Under the pieces are notes generated by a model. It was not told where the DNA came from. It saw only the letters and a program-made list of their open reading frames with translations, and ran no database searches. Positions 42,428 to 50,996 of a DNA stretch of 64,000 nucleotides are shown in pieces (position 1 is the first letter of the stretch; every line of letters begins with the position of its first letter). The position numbers and the translations under genes are program-made. Origin of the DNA: Ornithinimicrobium avium. Its GTDB lineage: Bacteria > Actinomycetota > Actinomycetes > Actinomycetales > Dermatophilaceae. The stretch spans positions 496,001 to 560,000 of the forward strand of contig NZ_CP031229.1 of the NCBI RefSeq assembly GCF_003351765.1, written 5' to 3'.

Positions 42428-43168
42428 GTGAGCGTGACTGACTCGACCAGCAGCAACCACCAGCCCCAGGCTGTCCTGGTCACCGGGGGCAACCGGGGAA
42501 TCGGCCTGGCCATCGCCCGCAGCTTCGCCGACGCCGGGCACGACGTCGTCATCACCCACCGCAGCGGCCAGCCGCCGGAGGGGCTGCGCGGCGTCGTCTG
42601 CGACGTGACCGACAGCGAGAGCGTGGACCGTGCCTTCACGCAGGCCGAGGAGCTGCTCGGCCGTCCCGTCCAGGTCCTGGTCGCCAACGCGGGCATCACC
42701 AAGGACGGGCTGCTCATGCGGATGAGCGACGAGGACTTCGACGCCGTCGTGGACACCAACCTCGCCGGTGCCTTCCGCTGCGCCCGGCGCGCGGTCAAGG
42801 GCATGATCCGGGCGCGGCACGGCCGCGTCGTGCTGGTCTCCTCGGTCGTGGGACTGCTGGGCGGGGCCGGGCAGACCAACTACGCCGCCTCCAAGGCCGG
42901 CCTGGTCGGCCTGGCCCGCTCGATCACCCGCGAGCTGGGCGGGCGGGGCATCACCGCCAACGTCGTCGCGCCCGGCTTCATCGAGACCGAGATGACCGAC
43001 CAGCTGCCCGAGGACCTGCGCACCAAGTACCTCGCCAGCATCCCCGCCGGCCGGTTCGCCACGACCGAGGAGGTGGCCGGCGTCGTGCGCTGGCTCGCCT
43101 CGCCGGAGGCGGCCTACGTCAGCGGCGCGGTGATCCCGGTCGACGGCGGTCTGGGCATGGGACACTGA
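42428..43168 (+). CDS. fabG: 3-oxoacyl-ACP reductase
   Basis: FabG reduces beta-ketoacyl-ACP with NADPH in type II fatty acid synthesis. The 246-residue SDR has TGGNRGIG near residue 20, NAGIT near 92 and the catalytic Ser and YAASK (about 141-158), all intact. The GTG at 42428 coincides with the predicted transcription start; GTG 42434 is a later option. It precedes fabI by 55 bp, as mabA precedes inhA in mycobacteria. Confidence 0.94.
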   Translation: MSVTDSTSSNHQPQAVLVTGGNRGIGLAIARSFADAGHDVVITHRSGQPPEGLRGVVCDVTDSESVDRAFTQAEELLGRPVQVLVANAGITKDGLLMRMSDEDFDAVVDTNLAGAFRCARRAVKGMIRARHGRVVLVSSVVGLLGGAGQTNYAASKAGLVGLARSITRELGGRGITANVVAPGFIETEMTDQLPEDLRTKYLASIPAGRFATTEEVAGVVRWLASPEAAYVSGAVIPVDGGLGMGH

Positions 43169-43223
43169 CCGGCGGACCGCGAGGCTCCACGAAACCGCCT
43201 CCCCGAAGGAATAGAGTCTGCCC

Positions 43224-43979
43224 ATGCTCATGGACGGCAAGAAGCTGCTGATCACCGGGGTCCTGATGGACTCTTCCATCGCCTTCCACGTGGCGCGCCT
43301 GGCTCAGGAGCAGGGGGCGCAGGTGGTGCTGACCTCCTTCGGGCGCACCTTCAAGATCACCGAGGCGATCTCCCGGCGGCTGCCGCAGCCGGCGCCGGTC
43401 ATCGAGCTCGACGTCCAGGACACCGAGCACCTGGACACCCTGGCCGACCGGCTCGGCGAGCACGTCGACCACCTGGACGGGGTGCTGCACTCGATCGGCT
43501 TCGCCCCCAAGGGCGCCTTCGACTTCATGAACGCACCGTGGGAGGACGTCGCGACGGCGCTGCAGGTGAGCGCCTTCTCTCTCAAGGCGCTCGCCGCCGC
43601 CGCGCTGCCCCGGATGAGCGAGGGCGGTAGCGTCGTCGGCCTGACCCTGGACGCGTCCTACGCCTGGCCGATGTACGATTGGATGGGCGTGGCCAAGGCC
43701 GCCTTCGAGTCGACCAGCCGCTACCTGGCCCGCGACCTGGGGCCCAAGGGCATCCGGGCCAACCTGGTCTCGGCAGGCCCGATCGCCACGACCGCGGCCA
43801 AGTCCATCCCCGGGTTCGAGAAGTTCTCCACCTGGGGCGAGCACGCCCCGCTGGGCTGGGACGTCAAGGACCCGGTGCCGGCCGCGCAGGCCTGCGTCGC
43901 GCTGATGTCCGACTGGTTCCCCGCGACGACGGGCGAGATCGTCCACGTCGACGGCGGCTACCACGCGATGGGGTTCTGA
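43224..43979 (+). CDS. fabI: Enoyl-ACP reductase (InhA/FabI type)
   Basis: FabI reduces enoyl-ACP in the last step of fatty acid elongation and is the target class of isoniazid and triclosan. The 251-residue protein starts MLMDGKKLLITGVLMDSSIA, the cofactor loop of the InhA group. The catalytic pair is Tyr151 and Lys158 in YDWMGVAK (Tyr-x6-Lys). The RBS GAAGGAA precedes the ATG. Its stop is directly next to the glgC stop (43979/43980), leaving no room for a terminator. Confidence 0.95.
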   Translation: MLMDGKKLLITGVLMDSSIAFHVARLAQEQGAQVVLTSFGRTFKITEAISRRLPQPAPVIELDVQDTEHLDTLADRLGEHVDHLDGVLHSIGFAPKGAFDFMNAPWEDVATALQVSAFSLKALAAAALPRMSEGGSVVGLTLDASYAWPMYDWMGVAKAAFESTSRYLARDLGPKGIRANLVSAGPIATTAAKSIPGFEKFSTWGEHAPLGWDVKDPVPAAQACVALMSDWFPATTGEIVHVDGGYHAMGF

Positions 43980-45233
43980 TCACCCCTCGATGATCGTCCC
44001 CTTGCCGACGACGGTGAGGCCGGAGTCGGTGACGGTGAAGCCGCGGGCGCGGTCCATCTCGTGGTCGACGCCGATGTGCACGCCCGCAGGCACGAACACG
44101 CCCTTGTCGATGATCGTCCGGTGGATCTGGCAGGAGCGGCCGACCTCCACCCGGTCCATCAGGACCGACTTGGTGACGTGGCTGAAGCTGTGCACCTTCA
44201 CCCGGGGGGAGAGCACCGAGTCGCTCACCGTCGCGCCGGAGATCACGCAGCCGGGGGAGACGGCCGAGTTGAGGGCGTGGCCGACCCGGTCGCCGGAGCC
44301 GTGGACGAACTTGGCCGGCGGGTGCGGCCCGTAGTTGGTGTAGATCGGCCAGGCCTCGTTGTAGAGGTTGAAGATCGGGTGCACCGAGATGAGGTCCTGG
44401 TGTGCGTCGTAGTAGGAGTCGATCGTCCCGACGTCCCGCCAGTAGCCGCGGTCCCGGTCGGTCGAACCGGGGATGTCGTTGTCCTTGAAGTCGTAGACCC
44501 AGCCGTCGCCGTCCCGCACGAAAGCGGGCACGATGTCGCCGCCCATGTCGTGCTTGGAGCCCTCGCGGTCGGAGTCGGCGCGCACCGCATCCTCCAGCGC
44601 CTCGGCGCTGAAGACGTAGTTGCCCATCGAGGCCAGCACCTCCTCGGGGCTGTCCGGCAGGCCCTGCGGGTCCTTCGGCTTCTCGAGGAACTCCCGGATC
44701 CGGCGCGGGTCCTGCGGGTTCACGTCGATGACGCCGAACTGGTCGGCCAGGCCGATCGGCTGGCGGATCGCCGCCACCGTGCACCCGGCACCCGTCTCGA
44801 CGTGCTGATCCACCATCTGGGCGAAGTCCATCCGGTAGACGTGGTCGGCACCCACCACGACGACCACGTCGGGGCGCTCGTCGTGCACGAGGTTGAGGCT
44901 CTGGAAGATCGCGTCGGCGGACCCGGCGAACCACTCCTTGCCGACCCGCTGCTGCGCCGGCACCGAGGCGACGTAGTTGCCCAGGAGGGTCGACATCCGC
45001 CAGGTCTTGGTGATGTGCGCGTCCAGCGAGTGCGACTTGTACTGGGTCAGCACCACGACCTTGAGATAGCCGGAGTTGACGATGTTGGACAGCGCGAAGT
45101 CGATCAGGCGGTAGATCCCGCCGAACGGGACGGCCGGCTTCGCGCGGTCGGCGGTGAGCGGCATGAGCCGCTTGCCCTCGCCGCCGGCGAGGACGATGGC
45201 CAGGACCTTGAGACGAGAACTACGCGGGGACAT
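43980..45233 (-). CDS. glgC: Glucose-1-phosphate adenylyltransferase
   Basis: GlgC makes ADP-glucose, the activated donor for glycogen. The 417-residue protein has the nucleotide motif LAGGEGKRLMPLT, AKPAVPFGG, the substrate lysine region FLEKPKDP and a C-terminal left-handed beta-helix. The ATG at 45233 lies exactly six bases after TAGGTT (minus strand 45245-45240), so the mRNA is predicted to be leaderless. It is divergent from glgA, the same arrangement as in mycobacteria. Confidence 0.95.
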   Translation of the reverse strand: MSPRSSRLKVLAIVLAGGEGKRLMPLTADRAKPAVPFGGIYRLIDFALSNIVNSGYLKVVVLTQYKSHSLDAHITKTWRMSTLLGNYVASVPAQQRVGKEWFAGSADAIFQSLNLVHDERPDVVVVVGADHVYRMDFAQMVDQHVETGAGCTVAAIRQPIGLADQFGVIDVNPQDPRRIREFLEKPKDPQGLPDSPEEVLASMGNYVFSAEALEDAVRADSDREGSKHDMGGDIVPAFVRDGDGWVYDFKDNDIPGSTDRDRGYWRDVGTIDSYYDAHQDLISVHPIFNLYNEAWPIYTNYGPHPPAKFVHGSGDRVGHALNSAVSPGCVISGATVSDSVLSPRVKVHSFSHVTKSVLMDRVEVGRSCQIHRTIIDKGVFVPAGVHIGVDHEMDRARGFTVTDSGLTVVGKGTIIEG

Positions 45234-45239
45234 GACCCC

Positions 45240-45335
45240 AACCTAGGGCCAAACGCGCTGGTCCGCGAGGGGGTGGCGGACTTTCCCACCGTCCGCGCCG
45301 CACTTCCCCACGGACGCCCGCCCGCGGGCTAGGGT
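45240..45335. promoter_or_regulatory. Divergent leaderless promoters of glgC and glgA
   Basis: On the minus strand TAGGTT (45245-45240) ends six bases before the glgC ATG. On the plus strand TAGGGT (45330-45335) ends seven bases before the glgA GTG at 45343. The 85-bp stretch between them is the shared control region; no operator was recognised. Confidence 0.55.
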
Positions 45336-45342
45336 CGGGAAC

Positions 45343-46578
45343 GTGCGCATCGACATCCTGACCCGCGAGTACCCACCGAACGTCTACGGAGGTGCGGGTG
45401 TGCACGTCGCCGAGCTCACCCGCGCCCTGCGCGCGCTCGACGGCGTGCAGGTGCACGTCCGGGCCTTCGACGACCCCGTCGAGGAGGACGGGACGGACGG
45501 GTATGCCGTGCCGCCCGGCCTCGAGAAGGCCAACGGGGCGCTGCGCACCCTCGGGGTGGACCTGCTCATGGCGCGCGACGTCGCCGAGGGCGGAGCTGAC
45601 CTGGTCCACTCGCACACCTGGTACGCCAACCTCGGCGGCCACCTGGGAGGGCTGCTGGCCGGCGTGCCGCACGTGATCAGCGCGCACTCCCTGGAGCCGA
45701 TGCGGCCGTGGAAGGCCGAGCAGCTCGGCGGCGGCTACGGCATCTCCTCGATGGCCGAGAAGGTCTCCTACGAGGGCGCCGCGGGGGTCGTCGCGGTGTC
45801 TGCGGGGATGCGCAAGGACATCCTGGCCGCATACCCCTCGGTGGACCCGGCCAGGGTGCACGTGGTGCACAACGGCATCGACTCGGCGCGGTGGGAGCCG
45901 GACACCTCCGATGCGGCGCGCGAGGTCGTGCGCGCCCGGGGGCTGGACCCGGACGCGCCGACGGTGGTGTTCCTGGGGCGGATCACCCGGCAGAAGGGGC
46001 TGCCCTACCTGCTGCGCGCACTGCGGCGGCTGGGCCCGGAGGTGCAGGTCGTGCTGCTGGCCGGTGCGCCCGACACCCCGGAGATCGAGCAGGAGGTCGT
46101 CGGTCTGGTCGACGGGCTGCGCGCCGAGCGGGGCGGGGGAGCCGCGCCGGTGGTGTGGATCGGGGAGATGCTTCCCCGCGACCAGGTGATCGCGGTCCTG
46201 TCGCACTCGACGATCTTCATGTGCCCCTCGGTCTACGAACCGCTCGGGATCGTCAACCTCGAGGCGATGGCCTGCGGGCTGCCGGTGGTCGCGACCGCGA
46301 CCGGCGGCATCCCCGAGGTGGTCGTCGACGGCCAGACCGGGTGGCTGGTCCCGATCGAGCAGGTGACCGACGGCACCGGCACACCGGTCGACGAGGAGAA
46401 GTTCGTCGACGACCTGGGCGCCGCGCTGGTCGAGGCGCTCGCCGACCCCGCGGAGGCGCGCCGCCGCGGCGAGGCGGGCCGCAGACGGGCGGTGGAGTCC
46501 TTCTCCTGGTCCTCGATCGCCGAGCGCACGCTCGAGGTCTACCGGGCCGTGCTGGAGGGACGCGCACCCGCACTGTGA
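45343..46578 (+). CDS. glgA: Glycogen synthase-type GT4 glycosyltransferase (GlgA; possible maltose-1-phosphate synthase GlgM)
   Basis: The 411-residue retaining glycosyltransferase has the GGAGVHVAEL sugar-nucleotide loop at the N-terminus. Its C-terminal half shows the GT4 donor site (VYEPLGIVNLEAMACG). Actinobacterial homologues next to glgC, such as mycobacterial Rv1212c, were shown to use ADP-glucose and glucose 1-phosphate to make maltose 1-phosphate, so GlgM activity is likely. The GTG start follows a -10 by seven bases. Confidence 0.93.
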   Translation: MRIDILTREYPPNVYGGAGVHVAELTRALRALDGVQVHVRAFDDPVEEDGTDGYAVPPGLEKANGALRTLGVDLLMARDVAEGGADLVHSHTWYANLGGHLGGLLAGVPHVISAHSLEPMRPWKAEQLGGGYGISSMAEKVSYEGAAGVVAVSAGMRKDILAAYPSVDPARVHVVHNGIDSARWEPDTSDAAREVVRARGLDPDAPTVVFLGRITRQKGLPYLLRALRRLGPEVQVVLLAGAPDTPEIEQEVVGLVDGLRAERGGGAAPVVWIGEMLPRDQVIAVLSHSTIFMCPSVYEPLGIVNLEAMACGLPVVATATGGIPEVVVDGQTGWLVPIEQVTDGTGTPVDEEKFVDDLGAALVEALADPAEARRRGEAGRRRAVESFSWSSIAERTLEVYRAVLEGRAPAL

Positions 46579-46615
46579 GGACCAGCGCCCACCAGGTCAT
46601 GGCGAAGGAGCCACG

Positions 46616-48172
46616 ATGCTGATCGGAGTCCCTGCGGAGACCGTCCCCGGCGAGACGCGGGTGGCGGCGACCCCGCGGAGCGTGGCGCGGCTGGTCGCGC
46701 TCGGGCACGAGGTCCTCGTCGAGACGGGTGCGGGGCAGCGGGCCAGCTTCCCCGACGAGCACTACGTCGACGCCGGGGCCCGGGTCGGTCCGGCGCAGGA
46801 CGCCTGGGCCGCCGACCTCGTGGTCAAGGTCGAGGCCCCGCTGGTCGAGGAGGTGCCGCTGCTGCGCAGAGGAGCCGTCCTGGCGACCCAGCTCAGCCCG
46901 GCCCAGCGGCCGCACCTGCTGGCCGACCTGGCCGAGCGCGGCGTCACCGCCCTGGCCATGGACGCGGTCCCGAGGATCTCCCGGGCGCAGTCCCTCGACG
47001 TGCTCTCCTCGATGACCAACCTCGGCGGCTACCGGGCGGTGGTGGAGGCGGCCCACGAGTACGGCTCGGTCTTCACCGGGCAGGTCACCGCGGCCGGCAG
47101 CGTGCCTCCTGCGAGGGTGTTCGTCATCGGGGCGGGCGTGGCCGGGCTGGCCGCGATCGGGACGGCCGCCAGCCTCGGCGCGGTGGTCAGAGCCTTCGAC
47201 GTCCGGCCCGAGACGGCCGAGCAGGTGGAGTCGATGGGCGGCCAGTTCGTCCGGATCGCGCTGCCCGAGGGCGCGGGCGGCGCGGACGGCTACGCGCGCG
47301 AGATGGACGCCGACCTGCAGGCCCGGGCCATGGAGGTCTACGCGCGCGAGTGCGCCGAGGCCGACATCGTCATCACCACCGCGCTCATCCCCGGGCGGCC
47401 CGCGCCGCGGCTGGTCACCGCGCAGACGGTGAGCGCGATGCGGCCCGGCAGCGTCGTGGTCGACATGGCCGCACGCAACGGCGGCAACTGCGAGCTCACC
47501 GAGCCGGGCCAGGTGGTGACCACACCCGGCGGCGTCAAGGTCGTCGGCTACACCGACCTGCCAGCGCGGCTGCCGATCCAGGCCTCCCAGCTCTACGGCA
47601 CCAACGTGGCCAACCTCGTCGCCCTGCTCACGCCCGGCAAGGACGGCGAACTGGTGCTCGACCTCGAGGACGAGGTCCAGCGGGCGATGACCGTGACCCA
47701 CGACGGGGAGGTGCTGTGGCCGCCCCCGCCGGTGAGCGTGTCCGCGGCGCCCCCGCCGTCCCCCGCCCCGGAGCCGGCCGCCCCCGCGGTCAGGAAGGCG
47801 GCCCCGCAGCCCGCGCTCGCCGGCCGCCGGGGCGTGTTCGGGATCGCGCTCGGCGCGGTGCTGCTCGTGCTGCTGGCCAGCGTCTCCCCGCCGGCGCTGC
47901 TCGGCCACCTCACCGTCTTCGTGCTGGCCGTCATCGTCGGGTTCTACGTCATCACCGACGTCAGCCATGCCCTGCACACCCCGCTGCTGGCCGAGACCAA
48001 CGCGATCAGCGCGATCATCCTCGTCGGCGCGATCCTGCAGGTGGGCTCGCAGGACCCGGTGGTCCGCGCCGTGGCGGTCGCCGCGGTGGCCGTGGCGAGC
48101 ATCAACGTGGTCGGCGGCTTCGCCGTCACCGGCCGCATGCTGCGGATGTTCCGCCGGGAGGGCGCCTCGTGA
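46616..48172 (+). CDS. pntA: NAD(P) transhydrogenase subunit alpha
   Basis: PntA is the NAD(H)-binding subunit of the proton-translocating transhydrogenase. The 518-residue protein joins domain I (residues 1-~375, with IGAGVAGLAAIGTA near 165) to a membrane part. A Pro/Ala-rich linker (about 378-400) leads to three or four helices (about 405-505). This is the fused E. coli-like form rather than separate alpha-1/alpha-2 genes. The ATG at 46616 follows GAAGGAG. The stop overlaps pntB. Confidence 0.95.
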   Translation: MLIGVPAETVPGETRVAATPRSVARLVALGHEVLVETGAGQRASFPDEHYVDAGARVGPAQDAWAADLVVKVEAPLVEEVPLLRRGAVLATQLSPAQRPHLLADLAERGVTALAMDAVPRISRAQSLDVLSSMTNLGGYRAVVEAAHEYGSVFTGQVTAAGSVPPARVFVIGAGVAGLAAIGTAASLGAVVRAFDVRPETAEQVESMGGQFVRIALPEGAGGADGYAREMDADLQARAMEVYARECAEADIVITTALIPGRPAPRLVTAQTVSAMRPGSVVVDMAARNGGNCELTEPGQVVTTPGGVKVVGYTDLPARLPIQASQLYGTNVANLVALLTPGKDGELVLDLEDEVQRAMTVTHDGEVLWPPPPVSVSAAPPPSPAPEPAAPAVRKAAPQPALAGRRGVFGIALGAVLLVLLASVSPPALLGHLTVFVLAVIVGFYVITDVSHALHTPLLAETNAISAIILVGAILQVGSQDPVVRAVAVAAVAVASINVVGGFAVTGRMLRMFRREGAS

Positions 48173-49566
48173 GCCACGTCGTGCAGGGCACCTACCTGGT
48201 CTCCGCGGTGCTCTTCGTGCTCGCCCTCGGCGGTCTCTCCCGCCACGAGAGCGCACGGCGCGGCAACACCCTGGGGATCGTCGGCATGGTGGTCGCGCTG
48301 GCGGCCACCCTCTGGCTCGCGGTCGAGGACGCGGCACACCCGGTCACCACGCTGGTCCTCGTGGTGGCAGCGATGGCGGTCGGCGGCACCGTAGGGCTGT
48401 GGCGCGCCCGCGTCGTGGAGATGACGGGTATGCCGCAGCTCATCGCCACCTTCCACAGCCTGGTCGGCGTCGCGGCCGTGCTCATCGGCTACAACGCCTA
48501 CCTCACCGCGGGGGCCCTGACCGGCGCCGAGCGGACCGTCCACCTCGTGGAGGTCTTCCTCGGCGTGCTCATCGGCGCGGTGACCTTCACCGGCTCGGTG
48601 GTGGCCGCCCTCAAGCTCAGCGCCCGGATGTCGACCAACCCGCTCGTGCTGCCGCACCGCCACCTGCTCAACCTGCTCATGCTCCTGGTGTCGGCGGCCC
48701 TGATGGTCTGGTTCCTGACCGGCGGCGGCCTGGTGCCCCTGGTCGTCATGACCGTGATGGCCCTCCTGCTGGGGTGGCACCTGGTCGCCTCGATCGGCGG
48801 CGGCGACATGCCCATCGTCGTCTCGATGCTCAACAGCTACTCCGGGTGGGCCGCGGCGGCCGCCGGGTTCATGCTCGGCAACGACCTGCTCATCATCACC
48901 GGCGCGCTGGTGGGCGCCTCCGGCGCGATCCTGAGCTATCTGATGTGCAAGGGGATGAACCGCTCCTTCATCTCGGTCATCGCCGGGGGCTTCGGGACCG
49001 AGGGCGTCGTCGTGCGCAGCGACGTCGAGCAGGGCGAGCACCGGGAGACCACGGCGGCCGAGGTCGCCGGGCTCCTGCGGGAGGCCAGGACCGTGGTGGT
49101 CACACCGGGCTACGGCATGGCGGTGGCCAGGGCGCAGCACGCGGTCGCCGAGCTCAGCGCCCGGCTGCGCGCCGCGGGCACCGACGTGCGCTTCGGCATA
49201 CACCCCGTGGCCGGACGGCTCCCGGGACACATGAACGTGCTGCTCGCCGAGGCCAGGGTGCCCTACGACATCGTCCTGGACCTCGAGGAGACCAACGAGC
49301 TGCTGGCGGACACCGACGTCGTCCTGGTCATCGGCGCCAACGACACCGTCAACCCGGCCGCCGTCGACGAGCCCGGCTCGCCGATCGCGGGCATGCCGGT
49401 GCTCGAGGTCTGGAGGGCACGGCAGGTGGTGGTCCTCAAGAGGTCGATGGCCAGCGGCTACGCGGGCGTGGCCAACCCGCTGTTCTTCCGGCCCAACACC
49501 CGGATGCTCTTCGGCGACGCCAAGGACGCCGTGGAAGCGGTGGTCAAGGAGCTGCCCCGGCAGTAG
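48169..49566 (+). CDS. pntB: NAD(P) transhydrogenase subunit beta
   Basis: PntB carries most of the proton channel and the NADP(H) domain. The 465-residue protein has eight or nine helices (residues 5-270). The C-terminal Rossmann-like domain shows TPGYGMAVARAQ, GHMNVLLAEA and VIGANDTVNPAA. The GTG overlaps the pntA stop (GTGA). PntAB supplies NADPH and complements the zwf route encoded upstream. Confidence 0.96.
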   Translation: MSHVVQGTYLVSAVLFVLALGGLSRHESARRGNTLGIVGMVVALAATLWLAVEDAAHPVTTLVLVVAAMAVGGTVGLWRARVVEMTGMPQLIATFHSLVGVAAVLIGYNAYLTAGALTGAERTVHLVEVFLGVLIGAVTFTGSVVAALKLSARMSTNPLVLPHRHLLNLLMLLVSAALMVWFLTGGGLVPLVVMTVMALLLGWHLVASIGGGDMPIVVSMLNSYSGWAAAAAGFMLGNDLLIITGALVGASGAILSYLMCKGMNRSFISVIAGGFGTEGVVVRSDVEQGEHRETTAAEVAGLLREARTVVVTPGYGMAVARAQHAVAELSARLRAAGTDVRFGIHPVAGRLPGHMNVLLAEARVPYDIVLDLEETNELLADTDVVLVIGANDTVNPAAVDEPGSPIAGMPVLEVWRARQVVVLKRSMASGYAGVANPLFFRPNTRMLFGDAKDAVEAVVKELPRQ

Positions 49567-49575
49567 CGTGACGAG

Positions 49576-50004
49576 ATGATCATCGCCGTCCACACCCTGG
49601 TCTACTCCGACGACCCGCCAGCGACGCGGGCCTTCTTCAAGGACGTGCTGCGCTGGCCGTTCGTCTCCGAGGGGGCGCGCGGCGGCGAGGGTGTCGTCGT
49701 GGACACCGGGGGCACCGACCCGGCCGACTGGCTGATCTTCGGCACCGGGCCCAGCGAGCTCGGCGTGCACCCGACCTCCTGGGAGGAGGGCGGCAGGCCC
49801 GGCGGGTCGCCGACCCACCACCAGATCGCGCTGATGGTCGAGGACGTGGCCGCCACCGTGGCCGAGCTCGCGGGGCGGGGCGCCACCTTCGTCGACGAGC
49901 CCCGGGACATGGGCTTCGGCACCGGGGTCGAGATGCACGTGCCGGGCGCCGACGACATGCTGCTCTACCAGCCGCAGCACGTCACCGCCTACGACAAGGC
50001 CTGA
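49576..50004 (+). CDS. VOC-family (glyoxalase/bleomycin-resistance fold) protein
   Basis: The 142-residue single-domain VOC protein starts MIIAVHTLVYSDDPPATRAFF and has the paired beta-alpha-beta-beta-beta modules. Possible metal residues are His6 and the HHQIAL histidines. EMHVPGADDMLLYQP lies near the end. The start is 9 bp after pntB, so it may be on the same transcript. Substrate unknown. Confidence 0.88.
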   Translation: MIIAVHTLVYSDDPPATRAFFKDVLRWPFVSEGARGGEGVVVDTGGTDPADWLIFGTGPSELGVHPTSWEEGGRPGGSPTHHQIALMVEDVAATVAELAGRGATFVDEPRDMGFGTGVEMHVPGADDMLLYQPQHVTAYDKA

Positions 50005-50078
50005 GCGCGGTGGCGGCAGGTGGCGCCGCTCCCTCGCCGGCCGCGCTCCTGCCCCACGGGCCGCCGCGCCTCGCAGGT

Positions 50079-50116
50079 GTGTCACGGTGGTACGCCTGCG
50101 CACCGGCGTGTCACGG
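50079..50116. repeat. Two GTGTCACGG direct repeats in a gene-free gap
   Basis: GTGTCACGG occurs at 50079-50087 and 50108-50116 with a 29-bp period. The 184-bp gap between the converging VOC gene and the next gene holds nothing else recognisable. Confidence 0.4.
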
Positions 50117-50188
50117 CAGAAGTGCACGATGGTTCCGGCTGAGGGCGGCGGCCCGGCACCGACTCCGCAGCACCCGGCCCGCCCTGCC

Positions 50189-50956
50189 TCAGGCCCGGTA
50201 GCCCAGGTGCAGCGCGGCGGCGTTGGTCGCCTCGGCCAGCGCCCGGGACGCCAGGGAGCGCAGCCGCCGCAGCACCTCGTCGCGGCGCACCACCGAGACC
50301 GTGTCGACCGAGTGCGGCGCCGACTCCAGCCCGGCGTCGGCCATCGCCAGCACGGTCCCCGCCAGCTGGACGACGCGCAGTGTACGCGGAGGGACCCTGT
50401 CGGGCAGCCCCCAGACCGCCGTCCCGCGCCCGGCCTCGCGGGCCCTGGCGCCACTGCGGTCCGCGACAGCCCCGAACGGCGGAGCGCCGGCCGACACCAG
50501 CTCCTCGGTGAGCGCGGCCAGGTCCTGGCGCAGCCTCAGCTCGGTCTGCCCGAGGTCCAGGGCCTCGACCCGGTGGGTGGGCACCGGCGCGGCCGGGTGC
50601 GCGGTCCACGTCGCCCGCCAGCCCCGGTCGCCCGCCGGTCCGAAGGTCTCCAGCTCGGGCACCAGGGCGCCGCCCAGGGCGGGCACGAAGAGGCACTCCT
50701 CGGCGCGGGTGGCGGCGGCGAGCAGGTCGGGCGAGCCCTGCGGCATACCCGCGAGGTCGCCGGGGCGGGGCAGCGCGACCAGGAGGGTGCGCTCGCCGAG
50801 GTCGCGCCATAGCCGGACCTGCTCGACGAGGCCGAAGGTGGCGTCCACGTCCGGCAGGGCACGGCGCGGCAGGTCGCGGGCGGGCAGCCGGCCGCGCAGC
50901 ACCTCGGTGCCCCAGAGCGCGGCCCGCACCGACGCCGGCAGCTCGTGGTCGGGCAT
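50189..50956 (-). CDS. Actinobacterial protein of unknown function
   Basis: The 255-residue soluble protein has no motif that I recognise. It is rich in Arg, Leu and Ala, has no signal peptide or membrane segment, and contains two alpha/beta-looking parts. The ATG at 50956 is chosen because a minus-strand TAGGAT (50969-50964) ends seven bases upstream, giving a leaderless transcript, and because the frame further upstream overlaps the ABC gene promoter. It is divergent from the ABC ATPase by 40 bp. Confidence 0.75.
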   Translation of the reverse strand: MPDHELPASVRAALWGTEVLRGRLPARDLPRRALPDVDATFGLVEQVRLWRDLGERTLLVALPRPGDLAGMPQGSPDLLAAATRAEECLFVPALGGALVPELETFGPAGDRGWRATWTAHPAAPVPTHRVEALDLGQTELRLRQDLAALTEELVSAGAPPFGAVADRSGARAREAGRGTAVWGLPDRVPPRTLRVVQLAGTVLAMADAGLESAPHSVDTVSVVRRDEVLRRLRSLASRALAEATNAAALHLGYRA

Positions 50957-50963
50957 GTCGCAG

Positions 50964-50988
50964 ATCCTAGGCGGCCGATGGTTAGAGT
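50964..50988. promoter_or_regulatory. Divergent -10 elements
   Basis: Minus-strand TAGGAT (50969-50964) serves the unknown gene (start 50956). Plus-strand TAGAGT (50983-50988) ends eight bases before the ATG at 50997. Both would give leaderless or nearly leaderless mRNAs. Confidence 0.5.
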
Positions 50989-50996
50989 GACCCATC

